Shown here one piece after another: positions 1 to 5,922 of a stretch of 11,567 bases of DNA (positions are counted from its first letter, which is position 1; every line of letters starts with the position of its first letter). Origin of the DNA: Flavobacteriales bacterium UBA6165 (lineage in GTDB: Bacteria; Bacteroidota; Bacteroidia; Flavobacteriales_D; Crocinitomicaceae). A program made the translations under genes and the position numbers. The notes beneath the pieces are model-generated. The model was not told the DNA's origin. It was given only the letters and a program-made list of their open reading frames with translations, and searched no databases. The stretch covers positions 997-12,563 of the forward strand of contig DIUF01000098.1 in assembly GCA_002422285.1 (NCBI GenBank), read 5' to 3'.

Positions 1-111
1 TTCCATCCATCGTTGGCAAGTGTCGGTGTGATTTTGGCAATTTTTGGTTATGTTTTGGGTACGCTCGGTGCGCTGTGGTGTGCAGAGATGATGCGTATGG
101 TAGCACAATAA
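1..111 (+). CDS. C-terminal end of a multi-pass membrane protein, probably DUF819 (YjcL-like) family
   Basis: Frame 1 is open from the left edge to a TAA at 109-111, giving 36 residues. They form one glycine-rich hydrophobic segment (PSLASVGVILAIFGYVLGT, about residues 3-21) followed by an amphipathic tail ending MMRMVAQ. The pattern 'PSLA.VGV...GY.LGT.GA..C' resembles, from memory, the last membrane helix of DUF819/YjcL-like integral membrane proteins, whose substrate is unknown. The stop lies 10 bases before the next gene, so the two are probably co-transcribed. Only the tail is visible. The family call rests on one helix and could be wrong; that this is the end of a membrane protein is much safer. 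Confidence 0.5.
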   Translation, partial: FHPSLASVGVILAIFGYVLGTLGALWCAEMMRMVAQ

Positions 112-121
112 TTTTTTGATT

Positions 122-889
122 ATGACAAGATATTTTTTACTGCTAACTGTTTGTACTTTACTTTTCTCCTGCTCACCAGGTATCAAAAAAAGCCGCGTTT
201 GTGCATTGGAAAATTTTGATGCCTTACAGGGTTGTAAAGGTCATACAAATGAAATAGTCGGATTTCCGGAAACTGTTGTGCATTCTTTTAGAGCCAAAGG
301 TTTTGAGGAAAACTCCACGGTATCTGTGCGTTGGTATTTTGAAGACGCAGGAAAATTCTTTTTGATTGATAGCTTTACTTATTACACCAAAGAAAGCGAC
401 GAATTGGTGGTTTCTGGAATTGACAGGAATTTCTTGCAACCAGGCAGTTATGTGGTGAAAATTAAAGTGGAAGACGCTGGCCAAACTTACGAATCTGAAG
501 AGCATTTTTCTATTCAATCGAATGGGGAAACTATTGCATTGATGCTTCTTGTTGGTAATGCCATTGATCCCACAGGATTGGTTACACGTCCGCACACTTA
601 CTTCACGATAAACGATCAACAGGTGTTTGTTTCCACTTTTGTCTATGATGCCAAACCCAATCAAGACATTCTCATTCGTTTTCGGCAAATCGACGTGCAG
701 GGTGGTTATGAAAAGCAGTTTTCTACCAATGTTGGTCCAAACCCGAAAAGTAAATTTTTGCTTTATGCCAATCTGCCCAATGTGGATTTGAATTTAGGTG
801 AATATCAAGTGGAAATAAAAATTGGTGATGTTTCATTTGTAGCACCATTCTATATTGATGAAACACAAATCACAAAGCCAAATTTGTAA
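122..889 (+). CDS. Lipoprotein with two similar beta-sandwich-like domains, function unknown
   Basis: This is a 255-residue exported protein. The signal peptide (MTRYFLLLTVCTLLFSC) ends in a good lipobox, L14-F15-S16-C17, so it is predicted to be lipid-anchored. I chose the ATG at 122; a TTG six bases upstream is in frame but adds nothing to the signal peptide. After a linker containing C27 and C38, the chain has two halves of about 75 residues (about 56-131 and 169-245). Each is rich in alternating hydrophobic residues and ends with the pattern 'L..G.Y.V.IK(V/I)' and then 'F.I', as expected for a duplicated Ig-like or MG-like fold. It starts 10 bases after the upstream membrane protein and ends 2 bases before the nuclease-domain gene, so all three look like one operon. 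I do not recognise a named family. The lipoprotein call is solid and the duplication is likely. Confidence 0.85.
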   Translation: MTRYFLLLTVCTLLFSCSPGIKKSRVCALENFDALQGCKGHTNEIVGFPETVVHSFRAKGFEENSTVSVRWYFEDAGKFFLIDSFTYYTKESDELVVSGIDRNFLQPGSYVVKIKVEDAGQTYESEEHFSIQSNGETIALMLLVGNAIDPTGLVTRPHTYFTINDQQVFVSTFVYDAKPNQDILIRFRQIDVQGGYEKQFSTNVGPNPKSKFLLYANLPNVDLNLGEYQVEIKIGDVSFVAPFYIDETQITKPNL

Positions 890-891
890 GC

Positions 892-1347
892 ATGTTTCCC
901 GAATTGAATTTGCCCCGTGCACCTCTTCGCATTTCCAAAAGTGGACAACAATATTTGATTTGGGATGAATGGCGTAAGAAACAAGTCGTGTTGACACCTG
1001 AGGAGTGGGTAAGACAACATGTATTGCATCACTTGGTAAACGATCTCAATTATCCATCAACACGAATTGCTGTAGAAATGCAGATAGAAGTGAATGGATT
1101 AAAACGCCGTTGTGATGCCTTGGTTTTTGATGAAAATGGCATCCCCCAAATGCTTATAGAATGCAAAGAACCAGATGTTGAACTTAGTTCTGAAGTCGTG
1201 CAGCAAATTGCTCAGTACAATGCCAAATTGAATACACGTTGGCTGCTTATTTCAAATGGCATCCAACATTGCATGCTGCATATTGATGCGATTTCAGGTA
1301 CTTTCACGATGCACCAACAGATATTGAGCTTTAATGAAATCCTCTGA
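892..1347 (+). CDS. Stand-alone HsdR N-terminal-like PD-(D/E)XK nuclease domain protein
   Basis: This 151-residue soluble protein matches the N-terminal nuclease domain of type I restriction R subunits (HSDR_N_2 type) with no helicase attached. Residues 31-50 (LTPEEWVRQHVLHHLV) form the opening helix, with E37 or E38 as candidate for the first acidic residue. A strand carries RRCD with D75, the next strand is MLIECK with E90 and K92 (the ExK signature), and the following helix carries Q105-IAQY109, the usual Q...Y element. All expected catalytic positions are present, so it may be active or at least bind DNA. Full HsdR is about 1000 residues, and no hsdM, hsdS or helicase gene lies nearby. 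Short proteins like this are widespread in Bacteroidota, where their role is not established. It sits 2 bases after the lipoprotein gene, and no terminator is visible after it. Confidence 0.85.
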   Translation: MFPELNLPRAPLRISKSGQQYLIWDEWRKKQVVLTPEEWVRQHVLHHLVNDLNYPSTRIAVEMQIEVNGLKRRCDALVFDENGIPQMLIECKEPDVELSSEVVQQIAQYNAKLNTRWLLISNGIQHCMLHIDAISGTFTMHQQILSFNEIL

Positions 1348-1367
1348 TTTTTACTGTGACATTTGTT

Positions 1368-1384
1368 CCACAGCGGTCTTGTGG
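1368..1384. promoter_or_regulatory. Imperfect palindrome upstream of the TauE-like gene, possible operator
   Basis: CCACA and TGTGG form 5-base inverted arms separated by 7 bases, ending 7 bases before a candidate -7 element. The position suits a regulator site. The arms are short and could occur by chance. It lacks a T-run, so it is not a convincing terminator for the upstream gene. Confidence 0.2.
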
Positions 1385-1391
1385 TATGTTG

Positions 1392-1399
1392 TAGTTTTG
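1392..1399 (+). promoter_or_regulatory. Candidate -7 promoter element (TAGTTTTG) for the TauE-like gene
   Basis: TAGTTTTG fits the Bacteroidota consensus TAnnTTTG exactly. It lies 17 bases before the ATG at 1417, implying a leader of only about 10 bases. No TTG/TTTG is seen at the ideal -33 distance; the nearest TTTG (1362-1365) is about 26 bases upstream, somewhat far. Its place in the 69-base gap supports it. Confidence 0.4.
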
Positions 1400-1416
1400 T
1401 CACACAATTTTTTTTC

Positions 1417-2211
1417 ATGGAAATAGCAGGATACATCGCATCAATTTTTATCGGAATAGCTTTGGGCTTGATTGGAGGAGGAGGCAGTATTCTAACGGTG
1501 CCTGTGTTAGTGTATTTATTTACCGTTGATGCCGTTTTGGCTACGGCTTACTCTCTGTTTATTGTGGGTGCCACAAGTGTTGTAGGTTCAGTTTCCTATT
1601 TTTTGAAAGGTTTGGTGAATGTGAAAACAGCAGTTGTTTTTGGTGTTCCTTCTATCATTGCAGTCTTTTTGACACGTGCCTATATCGTTCCTGCGATTCC
1701 AAACGAGGTTTTCACTGTTGGTGATTTCGTGGTAACAAAATCGATTCTATTGATGCTCATTTTTGCTGTTCTGATGATTTTTGCCTCATACAGCATGATT
1801 AAAAAAGATAAGCCTCAAGATAATAATGCTACCATTCAAGTGTTCAATTATCCGCTGATTTTAATTGAAGGAACGGTGGTTGGAATTCTCACTGGTCTTG
1901 TGGGTGCAGGTGGAGGATTTTTAATTATTCCTGCTTTGGTTATTTTGAGCAAACTTCCTATGAAAGAAGCTGTTGGAACATCTTTGGTGATTATCGCCGC
2001 CAAATCATTAATCGGATTCTTGGGAGAGGGTGGTGAGAGCGAAGTGAATTGGATTTTCCTATTCAGTGTAACGGCATTTGCAATAATAGGCATCTTCATC
2101 GGTATGGCTTTGTCCAAAAAAATAGATGGTAAAAAATTAAAACCCGCCTTCGGTTGGTTTGTCTTGGTAATGGGAATCTACATCATCCTCAAAGAGACCT
2201 TACTCAGTTAA
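1417..2211 (+). CDS. TauE/SafE-family sulfite/organosulfonate-type membrane permease
   Basis: This 264-residue inner-membrane protein has about eight hydrophobic helices. The family's two internal repeats are clear: a first glycine-rich turn GLIGGGGSILTVP (about residues 17-29) and a second GLVGAGGGFLIIP (about 160-172), with the loop around residues 128-145 dividing the halves. The family moves small sulfur-containing or organic anions such as sulfite or sulfoacetate, usually outward. The exact substrate cannot be read from sequence. The length is typical. I chose ATG 1417 because an upstream in-frame TTG at 1363 would add an unlikely N-terminus and overlap the promoter. The next two genes are sulfur-anion transporter halves, so a role in sulfite, thiosulfate or (per)sulfide handling is inferred. 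A separate candidate promoter in the 79-base gap after it means it need not always be co-transcribed with them. Confidence 0.92.
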   Translation: MEIAGYIASIFIGIALGLIGGGGSILTVPVLVYLFTVDAVLATAYSLFIVGATSVVGSVSYFLKGLVNVKTAVVFGVPSIIAVFLTRAYIVPAIPNEVFTVGDFVVTKSILLMLIFAVLMIFASYSMIKKDKPQDNNATIQVFNYPLILIEGTVVGILTGLVGAGGGFLIIPALVILSKLPMKEAVGTSLVIIAAKSLIGFLGEGGESEVNWIFLFSVTAFAIIGIFIGMALSKKIDGKKLKPAFGWFVLVMGIYIILKETLLS

Positions 2212-2236
2212 ATTTTAATAAATGATAAATTGCAGA

Positions 2237-2250
2237 ACAATGCGAATTGT
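2237..2250. promoter_or_regulatory. Perfect 5-4-5 palindrome in the YeeE promoter region, candidate operator
   Basis: ACAAT and ATTGT flank GCGA. The 14-base, 5-4-5 layout is the geometry of Crp/Fnr-family sites, though the arm sequence is not the classical TTGAT or TGTGA. It ends 10 bases before the candidate -7 element, so a bound protein would cover the -33 region. No regulator gene is present in the window. Short arms make chance a real alternative. Confidence 0.3.
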
Positions 2251-2260
2251 CTGACGGTTA

Positions 2261-2268
2261 TAACTTTG
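2261..2268 (+). promoter_or_regulatory. Candidate -7 promoter element (TAACTTTG) for the YeeE/DUF6691 pair
   Basis: TAACTTTG is an exact match to TAnnTTTG and lies 22 bases before the ATG at 2291, giving a leader of roughly 15 bases. No well-placed -33 TTG exists: candidates at 2247-2249 and 2230-2232 are too near and too far, which may mean the promoter needs an activator. Confidence 0.4.
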
Positions 2269-2290
2269 CTTAATTCAAACAAACAATAAA

Positions 2291-2854
2291 ATGATAGCGT
2301 ACAGTCAAAATCCTTGGCCTTGGTATGTTGCCGGCCCACTTATCGGACTCACGGTGCCAGCACTGTTGATTCTGGGAAATAAAACATTTGGCGTAAGTTC
2401 TTCTTTGAGACACATTTGTGCTTCTTGTATTCCAGCAGGTTTGTCATTTTTCAAATACGATTGGAAAAAAGAAATCTGGAACTTGGTTTTTGTCTTTGGA
2501 ATTTTTGTCGGCGCTGTTTTGGCAACGCTTTTTTTGGCAAATCCTGAACCCATAGTCGTTCATCCAGAATTGGCAGAAGAATTGGCTAGCTACGGCATCA
2601 CAAACTACGATGGACTGGTGCCTGTGGATATCATGAATTGGGAATCACTACTGTCATTAAAAGGCTTTATTTTAATTGTTTTGGGCGGATTTCTCGTTGG
2701 CTTTGGTACACGATATGCCGGCGGATGCACAAGCGGTCACGCCATTATGGGTCTTTCCAACTTGCAATGGCCGTCGCTGGTTGCCACGATTTCCTTTATG
2801 CTAGGCGGTTTTATTATGGCCAATCTGATTCTTCCTCTTATTCTTTCACTTTAA
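2291..2854 (+). CDS. YeeE/YedE-family (TsuA-like) sulfur transporter, N-terminal half protein
   Basis: This is a 187-residue inner-membrane protein. Hydrophobic segments lie at about 12-30, 62-83, 123-141 and 162-187. The family signature GFGTRYAGGCTSGHAIMG (residues 137-154) carries the conserved C146, and HICASC contributes C43 and C46. In characterised TsuA/YeeE, which takes up thiosulfate, conserved cysteines along the channel relay the substrate, so C146 is probably functional. The full-length family has both halves in one chain of about 350 residues. Here the second half is the next gene, starting 15 bases later, so the two products probably assemble as a pair. Start choice: ATG 2291 follows a T/A-rich leader without a Shine-Dalgarno site. 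The substrate could be thiosulfate, persulfide or a related sulfur species. Confidence 0.92.
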   Translation: MIAYSQNPWPWYVAGPLIGLTVPALLILGNKTFGVSSSLRHICASCIPAGLSFFKYDWKKEIWNLVFVFGIFVGAVLATLFLANPEPIVVHPELAEELASYGITNYDGLVPVDIMNWESLLSLKGFILIVLGGFLVGFGTRYAGGCTSGHAIMGLSNLQWPSLVATISFMLGGFIMANLILPLILSL

Positions 2855-2869
2855 ACTACAATAGTGGTC

Positions 2870-3367
2870 ATGGAAAATAACAACACCACCCAAGATTTTG
2901 ATCAACGCGCATTGGATGCCATGTGCGTCAACGAGAGTAGATTAGAACACAAATGGTACCACAACATCAAATATATGATTGTTGGAATCCTCTTCGGAAT
3001 TTTATTCGTGAAAGCCGAAATTGTGAGCTGGTTCCGAATCCAAGAAATGTTCAGATTGCAATCTTTTCACATGTATGGTATTATCGGAAGTGCTGTAATT
3101 GTGGGTGTTATTTCGGTTTGGATCATCAAGAAATTCAAAATCAAAACGATCTATGGAGAAGACATCGTGATTCACGATAAGCAGTTCAATAAGGGCAATA
3201 TTTATGGTGGCTTGCTTTTTGGCTTCGGGTGGGTCATAACAGGTGCATGTCCAGGACCATTGTTTGCACAAATCGGTACAGGAGCCATAGTGATTATCGT
3301 TACTTTGTTGAGCGCTATTGCAGGCACCTGGTTTTATGGATTGATTCGTGCCAAACTTCCTCATTAA
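2870..3367 (+). CDS. DUF6691-type YeeE/YedE partner, C-terminal half protein
   Basis: This 165-residue inner-membrane protein has about four hydrophobic segments (about 33-49, 67-87, 111-131, 136-157) after a polar cytoplasmic-looking N-terminus. The diagnostic hairpin GFGWVITGACPGPLFAQIG (118-136) carries C127, matching the second YeeE half-motif. The segment SWFRIQEMFRLQSFHMYGI (53-71) is, from memory, strongly conserved in DUF6691 proteins that follow YeeE genes in Bacteroidota and Proteobacteria. I chose ATG 2870; an in-frame GTG six bases upstream is the alternative. With the preceding gene it should complete a two-subunit sulfur-anion channel. The ending AKLPH is also typical as I recall the family. 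A strong terminator follows 20 bases after the stop. Confidence 0.9.
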   Translation: MENNNTTQDFDQRALDAMCVNESRLEHKWYHNIKYMIVGILFGILFVKAEIVSWFRIQEMFRLQSFHMYGIIGSAVIVGVISVWIIKKFKIKTIYGEDIVIHDKQFNKGNIYGGLLFGFGWVITGACPGPLFAQIGTGAIVIIVTLLSAIAGTWFYGLIRAKLPH

Positions 3368-3387
3368 AAGTAAAGCATACAAAAATG

Positions 3388-3422
3388 AAAAGCGGTGGAT
3401 TCAATAAGAGCCCACCGCTTTT
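3388..3422. terminator. Bidirectional rho-independent terminator between convergent genes
   Basis: AAAAGCGGTGG (3388-3398) pairs perfectly with CCACCGCTTTT (3412-3422): an 11-base-pair stem whose inner seven pairs are GC-rich, with a 13-base loop. Both strands end the stem in TTTT followed by more T-rich sequence. It lies between the DUF6691 stop (3367) and the stop of the minus-strand gene (3452), so it can end transcription from both sides. Confidence 0.9.
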
Positions 3423-3451
3423 GCTTTAGAGAAACGAAGATTTTTTCTCCG

Positions 3452-3658
3452 TCAGTGTGTCATTTTTGCATCAATTTCTTGGAATACTTCCTTCAACACT
3501 TCAGGGTGTTTTCGACCAAATTCTTGGATACACCACATTCGGAATTGGTAAAGTTCAAGTGGAGAGCCCACCCATTTCAATGCTTTAAACAATTCCTTCT
3601 TAAACAATCTACGGTCGAAACTTACCTTGGTAAGAATCTCTTTATACATTTTAAGCAT
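3452..3658 (-). CDS. Small conserved Bacteroidota protein of unknown function
   Basis: This 68-residue soluble, basic and helix-rich protein has no signal peptide or membrane segment. It begins MLKMYKEILTKVSFD; a second Met at position 4 is an alternative start. The layout 'MYK.IL.KVSFD..LF.KEL.KA.KW' followed by a W/C-containing helix (MWC, 41-43) matches, from memory, short hypothetical proteins common in Flavobacteriia, which supports a real gene. It has its own candidate promoter 25 bases upstream and a terminator 30 bases past its stop, so it is a single-gene unit divergent from the glycosyltransferase. No function can be assigned. The compact charged helices suggest a protein- or nucleic-acid-binding adaptor, but that is a guess. 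Confidence 0.8.
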   Translation of the reverse strand: MLKMYKEILTKVSFDRRLFKKELFKALKWVGSPLELYQFRMWCIQEFGRKHPEVLKEVFQEIDAKMTH

Positions 3659-3682
3659 GGCGGAATATTTTTAGCGTTTCTA

Positions 3683-3690
3683 CAAATATA
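3683..3690 (-). promoter_or_regulatory. Candidate -7 promoter element (TATATTTG) for the small minus-strand gene
   Basis: On the minus strand the sequence reads TATATTTG, an exact TAnnTTTG match, 24 bases before the ATG. No TTG is found at the ideal -33 distance; the nearest useful one is about 27 bases upstream. It fits the divergent arrangement with the promoter at 3752-3759. Confidence 0.45.
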
Positions 3691-3732
3691 ACCAATTTTT
3701 GCTGGCTTTATTGTGCGCAATTTCTATAAAAG

Positions 3733-3759
3733 TTGTTAACAGTGATTTGACTACTTTTG
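3733..3759 (+). promoter_or_regulatory. Candidate promoter (TTG - 16 bases - TACTTTTG) for the GT39 glycosyltransferase
   Basis: TTG at 3733-3735 and TACTTTTG at 3752-3759 (consensus TAnnTTTG) are 16 bases apart, slightly short of the usual spacing. The -7 element ends just 4 bases before the ATG at 3764. An in-frame TGA at 3743-3745 excludes any start further upstream. Transcription would therefore begin at or very near the start codon, giving a leaderless or nearly leaderless mRNA. Confidence 0.55.
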
Positions 3760-3763
3760 TAGC

Positions 3764-5368
3764 ATGATTGAGCAACATAAAGTGAAATGGAGTTTTTTGG
3801 CAATAACATTTTTGTTGTTAATCAACAATGGGGCAATTCCCTTGTGGGATCAAGATGAATCGGCCTATGCGGGATTTGCTTTCAATATGATTGAGCAGCA
3901 CAATTGGCTCGTTCCAGATTTTCCTTTTTCGGATGTACACAGAAAACCACCGCTGCACTTTTGGAATATTGCGGTCTTCAATAAAATTTTCGGATACAAC
4001 ACCTTTGCCGTGCGCTTTTCTTCTGTTTTGGCGGTTTTGGGCACTTTGCTTTTGCTTTATTTCCAAGGACGAAAATTTTTCAGTGAACGCACAGCGCTAT
4101 TAGCCGTTTGGGTACTTGCTGGCTCATTTTTGGTCACTGCGATTGCAAAAGTTGCGGTAACAGATGCAACAGTTTTGTTTTTCTCGACGCTTTGTGCTTT
4201 TGGTTTGCTCCATGTCTTGCACTTCAAATCCAAGTGGTGGGTCTTTTGGTTTTGGCTGGGCATCGCCGCGGGAGTTTTGGTCAAAGGTCCACCGGTGCTG
4301 ATGTTCGCGGGTATGTTTGGATTATTGCTTCTTATATTTCATCCCAAGCGCTGGAATTTGATTCAATTGCATCCTTGGTTTTTTCTCCCAATTTCGTTGT
4401 TGCCTTTTACATATTGGGCTTATCTCACCTATCAACATGATGGTGGTGTTTTCCTCAATTGGATGCTTGATTGGTATGTGCTCAAACGCATTGACGGACA
4501 TGTATTTGGTCAAACTGGTCCTGTAGGAATGCACTTATTGGGCTTACTTGCATTTTTTGTTTTATTCATCCGCTTTATTCCGCTTGCCATTTGGAATGGT
4601 TTGCGAGCGGCTTTGCGGAAAGACGATGCACTTTTAATTACAGCACTTTGGTGGATTGCAGGCTGGTTTTTTTATGAGTTTTCGCCAAGTAAATTGCCGG
4701 CTTATGTGATTGCAGCCCATGTACCTTTTGCGATTTTTCTTGCGTATCAAATAGCTGGATATTATGCTGAAAACAAAAGCTCCCGCGTATTCTCAATAGT
4801 GCAATTTTTCATTTTCTACAGCTTGTCGCTTGGATTGATTTCAGCACAATTTGTTGTAGAAATACCAGCGGTTTTGGGGAATACACTTTTGATTCTCGGT
4901 GTTTATGTTTTTCTGTGGACATCCATCTTATTCTGGAAGTTGAAATCTAAGGCTTACAATCGCATTCACTTACTTGGCGCCTTCGGTTTTGTTTTCTTGG
5001 CTTGGACCTTGGCTCCTTGGGCAACAAATGCGGTGAACAGCAGCAAACGAATTGCTGATTCTTTTCAATCCAGCGGTGAAAAAGTTCAAGTTGTTATCGC
5101 AACGAACTACGGAAATCAACCGAGTTTGCCTTATTATCTTATGGCGCAAGGTTTCAAAGTTTTAGATGAAATCAAAACGCCTATCGAAGAAATTGTTTCT
5201 GAGTATTCAGGAAATGTGCAAACAGCTTTCGTTTTGAGCCGAGCGCAGTTTGATTTTTTCACGGAGTTTTTTGATAAAGAAATCCCACACGAACACATAC
5301 AAACCTTGATGATCGACAGAAAGGGCAGTACGGATTATTTTATCGTGTTCTCCAAAGATTTAAACTAA
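3764..5368 (+). CDS. GT39/ArnT-like (PMT_2) membrane glycosyltransferase
   Basis: This 534-residue inner-membrane protein has about ten hydrophobic helices and a soluble C-terminal tail (about 424-534). Family members move a sugar from a polyprenyl-phosphate carrier to a lipid or protein acceptor on the periplasmic side. The first periplasmic loop has WDQDE (28-32) with the acidic pair expected at the catalytic site, then HRKPPLHFW (59-67). D134 in VTDAT, KGPP (174-177) and the SKLPAY motif (309-314) also fit the ArnT/PMT pattern. The sugar and acceptor cannot be read from sequence; lipid A or cell-surface glycan modification and protein O-glycosylation are all possible. The start is fixed by an upstream in-frame stop at 3743 and by the need to keep WDQDE. 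A small lipoprotein gene follows 21 bases later, probably in the same operon. Confidence 0.9.
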   Translation: MIEQHKVKWSFLAITFLLLINNGAIPLWDQDESAYAGFAFNMIEQHNWLVPDFPFSDVHRKPPLHFWNIAVFNKIFGYNTFAVRFSSVLAVLGTLLLLYFQGRKFFSERTALLAVWVLAGSFLVTAIAKVAVTDATVLFFSTLCAFGLLHVLHFKSKWWVFWFWLGIAAGVLVKGPPVLMFAGMFGLLLLIFHPKRWNLIQLHPWFFLPISLLPFTYWAYLTYQHDGGVFLNWMLDWYVLKRIDGHVFGQTGPVGMHLLGLLAFFVLFIRFIPLAIWNGLRAALRKDDALLITALWWIAGWFFYEFSPSKLPAYVIAAHVPFAIFLAYQIAGYYAENKSSRVFSIVQFFIFYSLSLGLISAQFVVEIPAVLGNTLLILGVYVFLWTSILFWKLKSKAYNRIHLLGAFGFVFLAWTLAPWATNAVNSSKRIADSFQSSGEKVQVVIATNYGNQPSLPYYLMAQGFKVLDEIKTPIEEIVSEYSGNVQTAFVLSRAQFDFFTEFFDKEIPHEHIQTLMIDRKGSTDYFIVFSKDLN

Positions 5369-5389
5369 TTTCACCCCAAACATAAACGC

Positions 5390-5836
5390 ATGAAACATTT
5401 CCTTTTCATTTTAATTGCAGCAGCTGTTTTTGCTTGCAATAAGAAACCTCTTCAAACGCCATACACCAAAGTATATGGGACTTTTGAATGGAAGCAGACC
5501 TCCTATCGTCCAGATCCTTACAGCAATTTACAATTCATCGACGCCGAGGGACATTCTTTCAGCGCAAAAGTTGTGTTCAGCGATGATTTTATGGTGCGTG
5601 TTTTTGTTGACGACGTTGAATTAGCATCAAGCAAATTCAGGGTTTTGTCACGAACTCAAAACGGAGACGATTTTGAAATGCGCCTTAGAGTTAATTTCAA
5701 AGGAGAGCTCGATTTGGGTAACGAACTCAAAATCTCGATGCTCAACAACGATTCCCTTTATCTCAATACTTTTCCATACAACGGATATCAACAAATCAGT
5801 GCGAGTAGCCACACCAACATGTTTGTGCGCCAATAG
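5390..5836 (+). CDS. Small lipoprotein of unknown function
   Basis: This is a 148-residue exported protein. The signal peptide MKHFLFILIAAAVFAC ends in a clear lipobox, V13-F14-A15-C16, followed by NKK, so lipid anchoring is predicted. The mature part is a string of alternating polar and hydrophobic stretches (for example FSAKVVFSDDFMVRVFVDD, 57-75), consistent with a single beta-barrel or beta-sandwich domain. It contains no cysteine other than the lipidated one. I do not recognise a family. The ATG lies 21 bases after the glycosyltransferase stop, with no promoter match or terminator between, so the two are likely co-transcribed and may act on the same envelope process. It could equally be an unrelated passenger. 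Confidence 0.8.
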   Translation: MKHFLFILIAAAVFACNKKPLQTPYTKVYGTFEWKQTSYRPDPYSNLQFIDAEGHSFSAKVVFSDDFMVRVFVDDVELASSKFRVLSRTQNGDDFEMRLRVNFKGELDLGNELKISMLNNDSLYLNTFPYNGYQQISASSHTNMFVRQ

Positions 5837-5879
5837 TTTTATGGATTTTTCGGAATTTCACATCCTATAGTAATACCGC

Positions 5880-5887
5880 TACCTTTG
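5880..5887 (+). promoter_or_regulatory. Candidate -7 promoter element (TACCTTTG) for the alpha-2-macroglobulin gene
   Basis: TACCTTTG is an exact TAnnTTTG match, 35 bases before the ATG at 5923, implying a leader of about 25-30 bases. A TTTC at 5856-5859 sits 20 bases upstream at the -33 distance, one base off TTTG. No terminator separates it from the preceding lipoprotein gene, so read-through is possible. Confidence 0.5.
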
Positions 5888-5922
5888 GTACGTTAATTGT
5901 TTTATTCCTAAAAACGCGTCTT

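Noticed and set aside
224..688. Minus-strand 154-codon open frame
   Set aside because: It is antisense to the lipoprotein gene, which has a clear signal peptide and lipobox; no promoter or recognisable motif supports the reverse frame.
892..1347. Remnant of a type I restriction-modification locus
   Set aside because: The domain is complete with its own start and stop, no broken helicase sequence follows, and no methylase or specificity genes are present. A stand-alone protein explains it better than decay.
1363..1416. Upstream TTG start extending the TauE-like protein by 18 residues
   Set aside because: The extension would cover the candidate promoter and add a polar, Cys-containing tail not expected in the family; the ATG at 1417 opens directly into the first helix.
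2864..2869. GTG start two codons upstream for the DUF6691 protein
   Set aside because: It adds only Met-Val before the ATG at 2870, and there is no ribosome-binding site to prefer it. It cannot be excluded but is less likely.
3887..3901. Repeat of the sequence ATGATTGAGCA inside the glycosyltransferase, mimicking its start at 3764
   Set aside because: An internal start here would remove the WDQDE catalytic motif; the repeat probably reflects two chance MIEQH stretches.
5837..5879. Possible terminator between the small lipoprotein and the macroglobulin
   Set aside because: Only a weak GGAT/ATCC pairing around T-rich DNA is present, with no GC-rich stem followed by a T-run.
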